Below are positions 1 to 9,972 of a stretch of DNA of 64,000 nt, in pieces. Every line of letters starts with the position of its first letter. The stretch's first letter is position 1. The notes beneath the pieces are model-generated. The model ran no database searches. It worked only from the letters and a program-made list of their open reading frames with translations, and was not told the DNA's origin. A program made the translations under genes and the position numbers. The DNA is from Acidobacteriota bacterium (GTDB taxonomy: Bacteria; Acidobacteriota; Terriglobia; Bryobacterales; Bryobacteraceae). Location of the stretch: NCBI GenBank assembly GCA_017304135.1, contig JAFLBB010000005.1, positions 1 through 64,000 of the forward strand. Direction: 5' to 3'.

Positions 1-292
<292 letters not shown>

Positions 293-344
293 AACCTTGT
301 CGAATCTCCTCTCGGGAATTCCTTGTTGCGCCCGTTCAGCGGGG

Positions 345-2438
345 CTAGTTCGTTACCTTGCCCTGCACGCGGCTCACGATTTCATCCGCAATGCTGCGCG
401 GCACTTCCTCGTACTGGCCAAAGTGCATGGTGAATGCCCCGCGGCCCTGCGTCTTCGAGCGCAGGTCGGTGGCATAGCCAAACATTTCCGACAACGGCAC
501 CATCGACTTGATGATGTGGGTGCCGCCCAAAATCTCAGTGCCTTCCAACCGCCCGCGGCGGCTGATCAGGTCGCCGTTCACCGAACCCATATATTCGTCC
601 GGCACAACCACCTCGACCCGCATCACGGGTTCGAGCAACACCGGCTTCGCCCTGCGGAAGCCTTCCTTGGCGCAAATGGCCGAACAGATCTTGAAGGCCA
701 TTTCCGACGAATCGACTTCGTGGTAGCCGCCGTCAATGACGGAGACCTTCACATTCGACATCGGGTAGCCGGCCAGCACGCCCGACTCCAGCGACTCGCG
801 CACACCCTTTTCGACGGCCGAGATAAATTCCTTCGGAATCGATCCGCCAAAGGTCTTGTTCTCAAAAACGAAACCCTCTTCGCTTTCGAAGGGCTCAACC
901 AGAAGCTTCACCTTGGCGTACTGGCCGCTGCCGCCAGTCTGCTTCTTGTGCACGTATTCGTTCTCGGCGCGGTTGCGGATCGCTTCGCGGTAGGCCACCT
1001 GCGGCTTACCCACGTTGGCCTCCACGTTGAACTCGCGCTTCATGCGGTCGACGATAATTTCCAGGTGCAACTCGCCCATACCGGCGAGAATCGTTTGGCC
1101 CGTTTCCTGGTCGGTGTAGACCTTAAGGGTCGGGTCTTCGGTGGCGAGCTTTTGAATCGCCATGCCGAGCTTCTCCTGGTCGGCCTTGCTCTTGGGCTCG
1201 ATGGCGAGCTGAATCACGGGTGCCGGGAAATCGATGGCTTCCAGCACGACCGGCGCAGCTTCGGCGCAAATGGTGTCGCCGGTGACGATGGTCTTCAGGC
1301 CCACCGCGGCACAGATGTCGCCCGCGCGGATCTCCTGAATCTCTTCGCGCTTATTGGCGTGCATTTTCACCAGGCGGCCAACGCGCTCGCGCTTGTTCTT
1401 CCCCGGATTGAACACCGTGTCACCGGTGTTCATGAAACCGGAGTAAACACGCAGGAAGCAGAGTTGCCCGACAAACGGGTCGGTCATGATCTTAAAGATC
1501 AGCGCCGAAAACGGCTCGTCGTCACTCGCCTTGCGAATGAGCGTCTCTTCCTTATTGTCCGGATTGATCCCCTGCACCGAAGGCACTTCCAACGGCGACG
1601 GCAGGTAGTGGACCACGGCGTCGAGCATGTTCTGAACGCCCTTGTTCTTGAACGACGACCCACAGATCACCGGGAAGATCTTCTGCTCGAGCGTCGCCTT
1701 GCGGATGCCCTCAATCAACTCCTCATTGGAGATCGAGGCCCCTTCGATGAACTTTTCAAAGAGGTTGTCGTTGGACTCAGCCACCGCCTCAACCAGCTTT
1801 TCGCGGTACTCGGCGGCCAGGTCGGCCAGGTCGGCCGGGATTTCGACGTCGTCGTACTTGGCCCCGAGTGATTCATCGCGCCAGATGCGCGCCGTCATCG
1901 TCACCAGGTCGACTACACCCTTAAACTGATCTTCCGCGCCGACGGGGATCTGAATCGCCACCGGACGAGCCTTCAACCGTTCAACAATCGTCTCCACCGA
2001 ACGAAAGAAGTCCGCTCCGACGCGGTCCATCTTATTGATGAAGCAGATGCGCGGCACGCGGTACTTGTCAGCCTGACGCCACACCGTTTCCGATTGCGGC
2101 TGAACACCAGCCACAGCGTCGAACACGGCGACCGCACCATCCAGCACACGCAGCGAACGCTCCACTTCCGCGGTGAAGTCCACGTGTCCAGGCGTGTCGA
2201 TAATGTTGATGACGATATCGTTCCACTGGCAGGTGGTCGCGGCCGAGGTGATCGTGATACCCCGCTCCTGCTCCTGCTCCATCCAGTCCATCACCGCCGT
2301 ACCCTCGTGCACTTCGCCGATTTTATAGGTACGGCCGGTGTAATACAGAATGCGTTCCGTGGTTGTGGTTTTACCAGCATCAATGTGGGCCATGATGCCG
2401 ATGTTGCGCATTTTCTCGAGTGCTACGGTGCGAGCCAT
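345..2438 (-). CDS. fusA: Elongation factor G
   Basis: Translocation GTPase of 697 residues, the normal length for bacterial EF-G. The N-terminal G domain has the P-loop AHIDAGKTT at about residues 17-25, the RGITI switch I region, DTPGHVDF and NKMDRVGAD. Domains II to V follow in the usual order, and the C-terminal domain V includes the [12 protein letters not shown] segment. The ATG at 2436-2438 gives the standard start [20 protein letters not shown]. It is the third gene of the str operon, 31 bases downstream of rpsG. One clear full-length copy with no disrupted motif. Confidence 0.98.
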   Translation of the reverse strand: MARTVALEKMRNIGIMAHIDAGKTTTTERILYYTGRTYKIGEVHEGTAVMDWMEQEQERGITITSAATTCQWNDIVINIIDTPGHVDFTAEVERSLRVLDGAVAVFDAVAGVQPQSETVWRQADKYRVPRICFINKMDRVGADFFRSVETIVERLKARPVAIQIPVGAEDQFKGVVDLVTMTARIWRDESLGAKYDDVEIPADLADLAAEYREKLVEAVAESNDNLFEKFIEGASISNEELIEGIRKATLEQKIFPVICGSSFKNKGVQNMLDAVVHYLPSPLEVPSVQGINPDNKEETLIRKASDDEPFSALIFKIMTDPFVGQLCFLRVYSGFMNTGDTVFNPGKNKRERVGRLVKMHANKREEIQEIRAGDICAAVGLKTIVTGDTICAEAAPVVLEAIDFPAPVIQLAIEPKSKADQEKLGMAIQKLATEDPTLKVYTDQETGQTILAGMGELHLEIIVDRMKREFNVEANVGKPQVAYREAIRNRAENEYVHKKQTGGSGQYAKVKLLVEPFESEEGFVFENKTFGGSIPKEFISAVEKGVRESLESGVLAGYPMSNVKVSVIDGGYHEVDSSEMAFKICSAICAKEGFRRAKPVLLEPVMRVEVVVPDEYMGSVNGDLISRRGRLEGTEILGGTHIIKSMVPLSEMFGYATDLRSKTQGRGAFTMHFGQYEEVPRSIADEIVSRVQGKVTN

Positions 2439-2469
2439 AATTCAGATCAAAAAGTAAAGACCAGTCAAA

Positions 2470-2937
2470 CTACCAGCGGTAATGGGCAAAGGCCTTGTTG
2501 GCCTCGGCCATGCGGTGAACATCATCCTTTTTCTTGATGGCGCCGCCCCGCATATTGGCGGCGTCATTCAATTCGGCGGCCAGCTTCTCATCCATGCCCT
2601 TCTCCGGGCGCGAACGAGCGCTGATGAGCAACCAACGGATGGCAAGCGAGGTGCGCCGGTTGTTCGGCACCTCGATCGGCACCTGATAGTTGGCTCCACC
2701 CACGCGGCGGGTTTTCACTTCGAGAACCGGCTTGCAGTTCTCCACCGCCTTCTTGAACACCTTGAGAGGCTCTTCGCCGGTGCGCTCCTGGATCTTGCCC
2801 AGGGCGCCGTAGAAGAGGTTCTGCGAGACGGTCTTCTTGCCGTCCCACATCATCGAGTTCATGAACTTCTCAGCCAGCGTGGAATTGTAAAGAGGATCAG
2901 CGGAAACTTCCCGGACTTCGGCACGACGACGACGCAT
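2470..2937 (-). CDS. rpsG: 30S ribosomal protein S7
   Basis: Primary 16S rRNA-binding protein of the small-subunit head, 155 residues, typical length. The start [19 protein letters not shown] and the central segment [11 protein letters not shown] with [10 protein letters not shown] are diagnostic of S7. In many bacteria S7 represses translation of the str operon by binding its mRNA between the S12 and S7 genes; here that gap is only 15 bases, so any such site would have to involve coding sequence (inference). Start ATG complement at 2935-2937. Confidence 0.98.
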   Translation of the reverse strand: MRRRRAEVREVSADPLYNSTLAEKFMNSMMWDGKKTVSQNLFYGALGKIQERTGEEPLKVFKKAVENCKPVLEVKTRRVGGANYQVPIEVPNNRRTSLAIRWLLISARSRPEKGMDEKLAAELNDAANMRGGAIKKKDDVHRMAEANKAFAHYRW

Positions 2938-2952
2938 ATCGACTCCCTCTCC

Positions 2953-3354
2953 CTACTTCTTCTTGCCTGCGGCAGCCGCGCCGGCCTTGGGCCGCTTGGC
3001 GCCATACTTGGAACGGCCTTGACGGCGGTCATTCACGCCGGCGGCGTCAAGCGTGCCGCGCACCACGTGATATCGAACGCCGGGAAGATCCTTCACGCGT
3101 CCGCCACGAATCAGCACAATCGAGTGCTCTTGCAGATTGTGGCCTTCACCGGGGATGTAGGTCGTCACTTCGATGCCATTGGTCAGGCGTACGCGAGCCA
3201 CCTTGCGGAGCGCCGAGTTCGGCTTTTTCGGGGTGGTCGTGTACACGCGCGTGCATACGCCGCGCTTCTGGGGGCAAGCTTGCAGCGCGGGGCTTGCCGT
3301 CTTGTACCGGGGCGGCTTGCGGCCTTTGCGGACAAGTTGATTAAACGTCGGCAC
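2953..3354 (-). CDS. rpsL: 30S ribosomal protein S12
   Basis: Decoding-centre ribosomal protein, 133 residues, first gene of the str operon. It has the invariant [20 protein letters not shown] and [14 protein letters not shown] segments. The lysine changed in classical streptomycin-resistant mutants (Lys43 in E. coli numbering) is Lys here, so this position is wild type. The C-terminus has a short Ala/Lys-rich tail (AAAAGKKK). A 513-base gene-free stretch lies upstream and must carry the operon promoter. Confidence 0.98.
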   Translation of the reverse strand: MPTFNQLVRKGRKPPRYKTASPALQACPQKRGVCTRVYTTTPKKPNSALRKVARVRLTNGIEVTTYIPGEGHNLQEHSIVLIRGGRVKDLPGVRYHVVRGTLDAAGVNDRRQGRSKYGAKRPKAGAAAAGKKK

Positions 3355-3867
3355 GTATTTCTCCTGCGATCAGAACCTTGTAAATGGCGGCCCGCAAAAG
3401 GCACCCGCATGACTCAATCGGCGGCTTTGCGAAAACCACACTGGGTCAGCGATACCCGAGGGACCGTGAACGGAAACTCTCGTCCACAGTACGGACGAGC
3501 TTTCCAACCTAAGTGCTATCTGCCTGCTATTGCGAGGGTTACGTTTCAGACCAGCCCATATCGGGGAAGGTGTTCATACCTATCCGAAAGCGGGGCCGAC
3601 TCCCGGCCGGGCCTTCTCTTCCACCCTTCTCCAGGCACTCGCCGAGCTGTGCTCAACTGGCTGTGAGAATTTAGCGGGGGCGGAACGTCGAGAAGACGGT
3701 AGCCTACAGAGTAGAATCGACTACTCGCTAAACCTTCCAATAGTCTCATGCCACGGAAATATTTGTCAAGCGGGTTTGGCAAACGGGATGCTCAAGGCCG
3801 CCTCGAGCCCAAACTTGACACATTTCGGCTTGATTCCGAGCAGCTTTGACAGCACCATCGGAGGATC
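3355..3867. other. Gene-free str operon leader and divergent promoter region
   Basis: 513 bases between rpsL (minus) and the secreted propeller gene (plus). No convincing coding sequence. It holds two inverted repeats: a perfect 7-bp stem at 3479-3485/3493-3499 with a 7-base loop, and a 6-bp stem at 3709-3714/3721-3726. Either could act in the long rpsL leader RNA. On the plus strand a TTGACA occurs at 3815-3820 without a good -10 box. A GGAGG ribosome binding site at 3860-3864 serves the gene starting at 3868. Confidence 0.6.
3740..3769 (-). promoter_or_regulatory. Candidate sigma-70 promoter for the str operon
   Basis: On the minus strand a perfect TTGACA (complement of 3764-3769) is followed after 18 bases by GACTAT (complement of 3740-3745), a weak -10 match. 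It would give a leader of roughly 380 bases before rpsL. The -35 box is strong but the -10 is poor, so the call is tentative. Confidence 0.35.
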
Positions 3868-6045
3868 ATGCGACCGCTTTCCCTGATCGCCTTCCACGCA
3901 CTGTTGGCTACCGGAGCGCTCCAGGCACTCCCGCTGCGCCAGGAGTTCGGCACTTTCCTCGGCGGAACCACGGCCGACCTCGGCCAACATGTCCGCGCCG
4001 ATCCCCAGGGCAACATTATCATAGCCGGGTTGACCTCGGTCGGCGGCATTCCCGTGGTCAACTCGACGCCGGTCGGCCCGGCCCGCAATGAGCGGCTCTT
4101 CGTCGCCAAGTTCTCACCCACCGGCACGCTGCTCTGGTCAAATTACTACGGAGGTAATAGTCGAGAGCTGCTGCATAACCTGGCCGTGGACGCACAGGGC
4201 AACATCTATATAGCAGGCCGTACGATGTCCACCGACTGGCCAACCCCCTCCGGCACCGGTCAGGGCATCCTGGTCTCCCTGAACCCGAACGGCGCCGTCC
4301 GTTGGGCGCTCGGCTTTTCGGAGGTGGACCGAATCTGGGCGGTCGCCGTCCATCCGAATGGCACAGTCTATGCCGCCGGTCAGTGCATTACCTATCGCGA
4401 CCCTGTCAACGGTTTCCAGCCAACCTACGGCGGAGGCGAATATGACGCCTTCTTCTTCACCCTCAACCAGTCCGGCACGGTTCTCTCGCGCTCCTACTAC
4501 GGGGGTAATGGAAACGACGAGATTTGGGACATGAGCGTTGAGCCCGGGGGCAACCTGAGCGTCGCCGGGGTGAGCAGTTCCACCAACCTGCCAGCCTCGG
4601 GCTTTCCCGCGGGCGGCGGCACGATCAACCTCGCCCCGGGGCGTATGTTCTTTGCTAGCATCGATTTGCCAGGACGGTCGGTCGCCTTTATTCGATCGAT
4701 TCCGGCCTCCACTGGCCGCCCCCACCGCGTCGTGGCCGGCAAAACGGGCGTGTGGGTGGCCGGATTTGCCGGCCCCAACCTGTCCCTCACCGGGAATGCC
4801 TGGCAGAGCACGCTGACCAATTTCGAGGATCATTTTCTGGTCCGCATCAATTACCAGGGGGGCACGATCGGCTACTCCACCTACCTCCACCCGGTCCAGG
4901 TGGGCTTTGGTCCGGGGCTGACGATCGATGAGAACGACCGCGCTTTTGTCACCGGCCACCTGCAAGGGCCACCACAATCGAACCCGTGGCGTGTGACCGC
5001 CGACGCACTCCAACCGGTGCACGGTGGTGCCACCGGGGACGCGTATCTGCTGGTGGTCCAGCCAAACGGCACGGTGGACCACGCCACATTCCTGGGCGGG
5101 GCAGGGCTGGAACGGGGGAATGACGTCGCCTCAATGGGCGGCGGCAAGTTTGCCTGGCTGGCGACGGCGTTCGCGGACGGGCTCCCGGTAACGGCCGGCG
5201 CGACACAATCACAAACCCGCGGTGCTGGTGATTTCTGGTTGGGAATCTATCAGTTGGGAACGCCCCCCGCACCGCCGCAGCCACCACAACCGCCGCAGCC
5301 ACCGCAACCCCCGGCAACTCCGCAGCCGACCCTGGCGGCAAACGCCATCACAAACGGGGCCAGTTTCACCTCCGGGGCCGTGGCGGCAGGTGAGATTGTG
5401 ACGTTGTTCCCCCAGAACGCTGGTCCTGCTACTTTAGTCGGAGCAGAGTTGACCGCCCAAAATCGCTTCTCCACCGTGATCGGCGAGACGCGCGTTCTGT
5501 TTGACGGCGTCGCCGCCCCAATGGTCTATGCGCGGGCAGGTCAGGTCTCGGCGATTGTTCCGTACGGGGTGGCGGGACAATCCACTACTTCCGTAATAGT
5601 TGAGTACAAGAACGTGAAATCAACCCCGCTCGCTGTTCCCGTCACGGGGGCGTCGCCGGCCTTGTTCACCTCGGATGGGAAGCAGGCGGTGGCCGCGAAC
5701 GGCAATGTCTGCTGCAACTCGCCGCAGGCGAGGGTGGCGCCGGGCGGCATCCTCGTGCTGTACGCCACAGGAGAGGGCGACACAACGCCCAGACCATTGG
5801 ACGGAGCGCTGGCCAACTACGCCACGTTGGCCGAGTATCCACGGCCACAGGCGCAGGTGAGTGTGATCATCGGGGGCAAACCGGCCACAATCCTCTATGC
5901 CGGGGCCGCCCCAGGGCTGGTCGCCGGTGTCATGCAGTTGAACGTGCAACTAGCTCCAGACACGCCTTCGGGCGATGCCGTGCCGATTGTCATCCGGGTC
6001 GGCAGCGCCAGTTCGCCCTCGGGCGTTACGGTTGCCGTCCAATAG
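3868..6045 (+). CDS. Secreted SBBP beta-propeller protein with Solibacter-type C-terminal domain
   Basis: Predicted exported protein of 725 residues. Residues 1 to about 20 form a signal peptide (MRPLSLIAFHALLATGALQA). Residues ~25-460 contain repeats of the type DPQGNIIIAG / DAQGNIYIAG and YYGGN, the pattern of SBBP (beta-propeller) repeats. A proline-rich linker of PPQPPQ units follows at ~465-487. The last ~240 residues match the Solibacter-type C-terminal domain (TIGR03437), recognised from ITNGASFTSGAVAAGEIVTL, VIVPYG-like and VAGVMQLNVQ segments. Role unknown; such proteins are expanded in Bryobacterales and are presumed cell-surface or secreted. The start has a GGAGG ribosome binding site 4-8 bases upstream. 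Confidence 0.85.
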   Translation: MRPLSLIAFHALLATGALQALPLRQEFGTFLGGTTADLGQHVRADPQGNIIIAGLTSVGGIPVVNSTPVGPARNERLFVAKFSPTGTLLWSNYYGGNSRELLHNLAVDAQGNIYIAGRTMSTDWPTPSGTGQGILVSLNPNGAVRWALGFSEVDRIWAVAVHPNGTVYAAGQCITYRDPVNGFQPTYGGGEYDAFFFTLNQSGTVLSRSYYGGNGNDEIWDMSVEPGGNLSVAGVSSSTNLPASGFPAGGGTINLAPGRMFFASIDLPGRSVAFIRSIPASTGRPHRVVAGKTGVWVAGFAGPNLSLTGNAWQSTLTNFEDHFLVRINYQGGTIGYSTYLHPVQVGFGPGLTIDENDRAFVTGHLQGPPQSNPWRVTADALQPVHGGATGDAYLLVVQPNGTVDHATFLGGAGLERGNDVASMGGGKFAWLATAFADGLPVTAGATQSQTRGAGDFWLGIYQLGTPPAPPQPPQPPQPPQPPATPQPTLAANAITNGASFTSGAVAAGEIVTLFPQNAGPATLVGAELTAQNRFSTVIGETRVLFDGVAAPMVYARAGQVSAIVPYGVAGQSTTSVIVEYKNVKSTPLAVPVTGASPALFTSDGKQAVAANGNVCCNSPQARVAPGGILVLYATGEGDTTPRPLDGALANYATLAEYPRPQAQVSVIIGGKPATILYAGAAPGLVAGVMQLNVQLAPDTPSGDAVPIVIRVGSASSPSGVTVAVQ

Positions 6046-6046
6046 C

Positions 6047-6433
6047 CTAGCGGGCGAGCGCGTCGGAGTTGACGCCGTAGAAGAATTCCTCGCGCGTGAT
6101 CTTGCCGCCGGCTACCGTGTAGACCGCGATCTCCTCGGTAGCGGCGCGTTTCCCCGTGGCCTTGGGGGTGACATCGAACTGGAAGGTGACGGCGAAGCGG
6201 TCCTGCAGCAGGAACGGCCCGTGAATGGCGGCGCCGTGGATTTCGTGAGCAGCGGCCCAGCCCCTGCTCTTCCCGATCACGCCCTCCTTGCCCTTGGTTT
6301 CCAACGACCCGCTGGGCCGGGGTGAGGCCTCTACGCTGACAATGTCGTCGGCGTAGAGTTCCTGCATGGCATCGAAGTTCTTGAACTGGCTGCAGAGCTC
6401 GACGAGCCGTGCGGCGACGGTTGCAGTATCCAT
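6047..6433 (-). CDS. SnoaL-like / NTF2-fold protein
   Basis: Cytoplasmic protein of 128 residues with the SnoaL-like alpha+beta barrel pattern: N-terminal helices (ARLVELCSQFKNFDAMQELY), the ADDIVSVEA strand, and a C-terminal sheet (EEIAVYTVAGGKITREEFFY). Members act as small isomerases, hydrolases or ligand carriers, so no substrate can be named. No signal peptide. It ends one base from the stop of the convergent propeller gene and is transcribed divergently from the lactonase-like gene. Start ATG complement at 6431-6433. Confidence 0.7.
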   Translation of the reverse strand: MDTATVAARLVELCSQFKNFDAMQELYADDIVSVEASPRPSGSLETKGKEGVIGKSRGWAAAHEIHGAAIHGPFLLQDRFAVTFQFDVTPKATGKRAATEEIAVYTVAGGKITREEFFYGVNSDALAR

Positions 6434-6507
6434 ACCTCATGATACTGATTCCTCATATTCCGAAGATTCACAGGCGCGTGAATTCGGTCCGGTATACACT
6501 CTCCCTT

Positions 6508-7506
6508 ATGCGCAGACTCGTACTTGTTGCCGCCCTGTCACTGGCCGCCTTCGCTCAGGACACCACCAACTTCCCCGTGCTGGGAAAGATTGTCCGCCTC
6601 GATCCCCGGCTGGACCAACTGCTGGCGCGCGACGCCCAGTTGCACGTCGTATCTTGCTGTTTTGACTGGTCGGAAGGCCCGACCTGGGACCGCAAGGGTG
6701 GGTTCGTTTTGTTTTCTGACATTCCGCGGAATTCGGTGATGAAGTGGAAGGAAGGCGAGGGGGTGAGCCTGTTCCTGAAGCCCTCGGGATACACCGGGGC
6801 TGTGCCCTACGGCAAGGAACCGGGTTCGAACGGGCTGCTGATGGACCCGCAGGGGCGGCTACTCTCGGCCGAGCACGGCGATCGCCGCATCTCGATGCTT
6901 TATCCCGACGGCGGCAAGCGCACGCTGGCTGACAACTATCAAGGCAAGCGGCTGAATTCGCCGAACGATCTGGCGCTCCATTCCTCCGGTGCGGTGTACT
7001 TCACCGATCCCCCCTACGGGTTGCCCGACAACGTGAACGATAAGCGCAAGGATCTGGACTTCCAGGGCGTTTACCGCATCAAGACCGACGGCACGGTGAC
7101 GCTGCTCACCAAGGAGCTGACACGGCCCAACGGGATCGCCTTCTCGCCGGATGAGAAGACGCTCTATGTGGCGCAGTCCGATCCGCAGAAAGCCATCTGG
7201 ATGGCCTACCCGGTGAAGGCCGACGGAACGCTCGGCGCGGGCAAAGTGCTGGCTGATGTGACGCCGATGGTGGGCAAGATGAAGGGACTGCCTGACGGGC
7301 TGAAGGTGGATCGCGCCGGCAACCTGTGGGCGACAGGCCCTGGCGGTATCCACATCCTGGCTGCCGACGGTACGCCTTTGGGACGCATCGAGACCGGCGA
7401 GGCCACGGCCAACTGCGCCTGGGGCGATGACGGCTCGACGCTCTACATCACCACCGACATGTACCTGACGAGAATTAAGACTCTGACGAAGGGCGCTGGC
7501 TGGTAA
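6508..7506 (+). CDS. Secreted SMP-30/gluconolactonase family protein
   Basis: Predicted periplasmic lactonase-like six-bladed propeller, 332 residues from the ATG at 6508, chosen because it begins a clean signal peptide (MRRLVLVAALSLAAFAQ); an upstream in-frame ATG at 6409 would bury it and overlap the divergent gene. Motifs include EGPTWDRKGGFVLFSDIP near the N-terminus (the metal-binding Glu of SMP-30 proteins), SPNDLALHSSGAVYFTDPPYG in the middle and RPNGIAFSPDEKTLYV. These are the Glu/Asn/Asp metal-site positions of gluconolactonases. Probable sugar-lactone hydrolase; substrate unknown. Confidence 0.85.
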   Translation: MRRLVLVAALSLAAFAQDTTNFPVLGKIVRLDPRLDQLLARDAQLHVVSCCFDWSEGPTWDRKGGFVLFSDIPRNSVMKWKEGEGVSLFLKPSGYTGAVPYGKEPGSNGLLMDPQGRLLSAEHGDRRISMLYPDGGKRTLADNYQGKRLNSPNDLALHSSGAVYFTDPPYGLPDNVNDKRKDLDFQGVYRIKTDGTVTLLTKELTRPNGIAFSPDEKTLYVAQSDPQKAIWMAYPVKADGTLGAGKVLADVTPMVGKMKGLPDGLKVDRAGNLWATGPGGIHILAADGTPLGRIETGEATANCAWGDDGSTLYITTDMYLTRIKTLTKGAGW

Positions 7507-7720
7507 CCGGCGGCTCGGGCTGTTTGCCGCCCATCACGCCGGACTTCTCCGCCTTCTCCTTGGCCCAGTGGAGCAGCCGCTTCACGGGCGGGAAGTAGTC
7601 GCCCAGGATGACCAGCCCGGGGATGAGGAAGATCCAACCCGGCATGACAGGCAGAATGAGTCCTGCAATGCCCAGCAGGACCAAGCCGATGCCCAGAGAC
7701 ACTCGAAGAGCGTGACGCAT
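7475..7720 (-). CDS. Small PGPGW-type membrane protein
   Basis: 81-residue protein with two closely spaced hydrophobic stretches (VSLGIGLVLLGIAGLILPVM and IFLIPGLVILG) joined by a PGW turn, the hallmark of the PGPGW putative transmembrane family (PF09656). The C-terminal half is charged (HWAKEKAEKSG) and then Pro/Ser-rich. Function unknown. Its 3' end overlaps the convergent lactonase gene by 32 bases, so the stop could be elsewhere only if the tail is shorter. Confidence 0.7.
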   Translation of the reverse strand: MRHALRVSLGIGLVLLGIAGLILPVMPGWIFLIPGLVILGDYFPPVKRLLHWAKEKAEKSGVMGGKQPEPPVTSQRPSSES

Positions 7721-8439
7721 AAGTCAGAAGGAAGAGGTGGAGGCTCCCTTCCCCCATTATCCTCTGAAACCACTGACTCGCCCCACGCGCTTCGCGTTTC
7801 CGTGGATGCCGGGTTGGACTCAGTGTGTCTTCACAAGGAGGCCATCGAGGGATGCCTGGCAGGCGCTGGGCTGCCCTGCGGCCGCGAAGAGAGGCGACGC
7901 TTGCCAGGTGATGGCCCGATCCTGGCGCTGAACCGGCGAAGAATGGCAGCGGGCGGAGTGGCCAAGGAAACAGGCAATCGACGCGGAATCGGGGATAAAC
8001 TCGAGGGATAAATCTGGATTATGAAGTGCGCAAACAGCCGTTGATTGAAAATAGCTACCCGGCGCCCCTCAACCAAGAGACCTCCACCAGACCTCGCCCT
8101 TTTCCGGGAGGCGCCACAAGGCCATTTACTTGCAAACACATGCAAGCGACCGGAAGCGCTAGCACCGGGCCCTGGGCGCGGAGAGGCACCCCGGCCGTAC
8201 CATAACCAGGGCATGGAGTTCGTATTTTATTCTTTGAGTCTTCTCCTCCCCTTCGGAGGAGCTAGGCCGGGGGGCGGGGAGGCACCCATCGCGGGATGTG
8301 ATTGCAGGGAAATCCCTAACACTATTTCACAGGTGGGATAGACGCGGCGGTCGATAGGACTCTGGTACTAGAACCTTAGTCCCTGAAGGATGAGGTTTAT
8401 CTCTTGACCGAGTGAGGTAAAACACTTAGATTTAGGATA
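7721..8439. other. 719-base gene-free region upstream of the PilZ gene
   Basis: No reading frame here looks protein-like: short frames are Pro/Arg/Gly-rich and without homology I recognise. It contains a perfect 7-bp hairpin at 8243-8249/8255-8261 (CTCCTCC, 5-base loop) without a T-run. The last 40 bases hold the candidate promoter listed separately. I see no riboswitch, tRNA or insertion sequence. It may hide a small RNA or decayed sequence. Confidence 0.4.
8404..8432 (+). promoter_or_regulatory. Candidate sigma-70 promoter of the PilZ gene, possibly leaderless
   Basis: TTGACC at 8404-8409, a 17-base spacer, then TAGATT at 8427-8432. Transcription would begin about 7 bases later, at or next to the ATG at 8440, implying a leaderless mRNA. 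No ribosome binding site is visible at a workable distance from that ATG. Confidence 0.5.
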
Positions 8440-8775
8440 ATGCAGGCTGAACAGCGCAAATCGAAGCGGTTTGACCTACGCCTTCTGATCGAGTTGGTGC
8501 GTGCGGGAACCGAGCCGATCAACCGGGTGACGGAAACCAGAAACGTGAGTTCCGGAGGTGTGCTGTTTGATAGCGACAGTCAGCTTCCCGTGGGTGACCC
8601 GATCGAATATTTCCTGACGCTGCCGACCAGCAGCAAGGATGGGAATAATGTGCGGCTGCACTGCATGGGCACGGTGATCCGGACCGAGAGCAGCCAGAAG
8701 CGGAACAAGAAAGAGAAGCCGTTCCATGTGGCGGCGACGCTGGAGCGGTACGAGTTCGTTCGTTTCGGGCGCTAA
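8440..8775 (+). CDS. PilZ domain protein
   Basis: Single-domain protein of 111 residues. The N-terminal RKSKRF fits the RxxxR half of the c-di-GMP binding motif, and NVSSGGVLF fits the (D/N)xSxxG half about 25 residues later. PilZ domains bind cyclic di-GMP and alter motility, secretion or transcription through partners. No signal peptide or membrane segment, so cytoplasmic. No adjacent GGDEF/EAL gene in the window; its partner is unknown. A second PilZ protein, fused to a J-domain, lies at 40050-41018. Confidence 0.85.
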   Translation: MQAEQRKSKRFDLRLLIELVRAGTEPINRVTETRNVSSGGVLFDSDSQLPVGDPIEYFLTLPTSSKDGNNVRLHCMGTVIRTESSQKRNKKEKPFHVAATLERYEFVRFGR

Positions 8776-8841
8776 GCCGCCGATTTTTCCCAGCCAGGCT
8801 CCCCTCTCCCGGCAGACAAGCGGTACGATAGCAACACCGCT

Positions 8842-9891
8842 ATGTCGCAGATCAAAGGACCGGCACTTTTCCTCGCTCAGTTCATGGCCGATGAGGCCCC
8901 CTACAACTCCCTTCCCAACATCAGCGCCTGGGCCAAGAGCCTGGGGTATGTGGGTGTGCAGCTGCCCTCATGGGATGGCCGCATCCTGGATGTAAGAAAG
9001 GCTGCCGAGTCCAAGAGTTATTGCGACGAGGTGAAGGGCAGCTCCAACGGGCTGGCGATCACGGAGCTGGCGTCGCACCTGCAGGGCCAGCTGGTGGCTT
9101 CGCATCCCTCATACGACAGTCTGTTTGACGCCTTTGCCGCGCCGGAAGTGCAAGGCAATCCCAAGGCGCGAGCGGAGTGGGCGGCGCAGCAGATGCGCTA
9201 TGTGATTCAGGCCAGCGCAAACATGGGCCTGACGGTGACGCCGTCGTTCTCCGGGGCCCTCATGTGGCCGTATTTGTACCCCTGGCCGCAGCGTCCGGCG
9301 GGGCTCGTGGAAGAGGGATTCCGCGAACTGGCGGCGAGGTGGAAGCCGATCCTCGACTTTGCCGATCAGCACGGCGTGGACATCGCCTATGAGCTGCATC
9401 CGGGCGAAGACCTTTACGATGGGGCTACGTTTGAGCAGTTCCTGGAGGCCACGGGCAATCACCCGCGGGTGAATATTAATTACGATCCGTCGCACTTCAT
9501 TTTGCAGTGTCTCGACTATGTCGGGTTTGTTGACGTGTACGCGTCACGGATCAAGGCGTTTCACGTGAAGGACGCCGAGTTCCGGCCGTCGGCCAAGTCG
9601 GGAGTGTACGGTGGCTACCTGGGTTGGAAGGAGCGGCCGGGGCGGTTCCGTTCGCTCGGTGACGGGCAGGTGGATTTCAAGCAGGTGTTTTCGCGGCTCA
9701 CCGCGGGCGGCTACTCCTCGTGGGCGGTGCTGGAGTGGGAGTGTTGCTACAAGGACAGCGTGCAGGGCGCCACGGAGGGAGCCCCGTTCATTGCCGCGCA
9801 CCTGATTGATGTGCCCACGCGGGCGTTCGACGATTTCGCCGGGGCGGCCACCGACATTGGGCGCAATCGCCGCCTGTTGGGAGTAGAGTAG
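8842..9891 (+). CDS. Sugar phosphate isomerase/epimerase-like TIM barrel protein
   Basis: 349 residues of the xylose-isomerase-like TIM barrel family (AP_endonuc_2, PF01261). Metal-site-like segments are visible: IAYELHPGEDLYDG (Glu on strand 5-6), NINYDPSHF (Asp/His), IKAFHVKDAEF (His/Asp) and a C-terminal AVLEWECC (Glu). There is no signal peptide. This family includes tagatose, xylulose and inosose isomerases and epimerases; the exact substrate cannot be read. It precedes the hybrid kinase and rhamnose isomerase, so a sugar-catabolic role is likely. Start ATG at 8842, beginning MSQIKGPALFLAQF. Confidence 0.8.
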   Translation: MSQIKGPALFLAQFMADEAPYNSLPNISAWAKSLGYVGVQLPSWDGRILDVRKAAESKSYCDEVKGSSNGLAITELASHLQGQLVASHPSYDSLFDAFAAPEVQGNPKARAEWAAQQMRYVIQASANMGLTVTPSFSGALMWPYLYPWPQRPAGLVEEGFRELAARWKPILDFADQHGVDIAYELHPGEDLYDGATFEQFLEATGNHPRVNINYDPSHFILQCLDYVGFVDVYASRIKAFHVKDAEFRPSAKSGVYGGYLGWKERPGRFRSLGDGQVDFKQVFSRLTAGGYSSWAVLEWECCYKDSVQGATEGAPFIAAHLIDVPTRAFDDFAGAATDIGRNRRLLGVE

Positions 9892-9972
9892 TCCGTTTCC
9901 TTCTCAGGAACTCGTTCGGACAACCGATAGAGAGATAGGCGGGGGATTCATTTCCCAGCCGGATGCCGGCGC

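Noticed and set aside
8243..8261. Perfect 7-bp hairpin as a terminator
   Set aside because: No T-run follows and no gene ends nearby; kept only as a note in the gene-free region.
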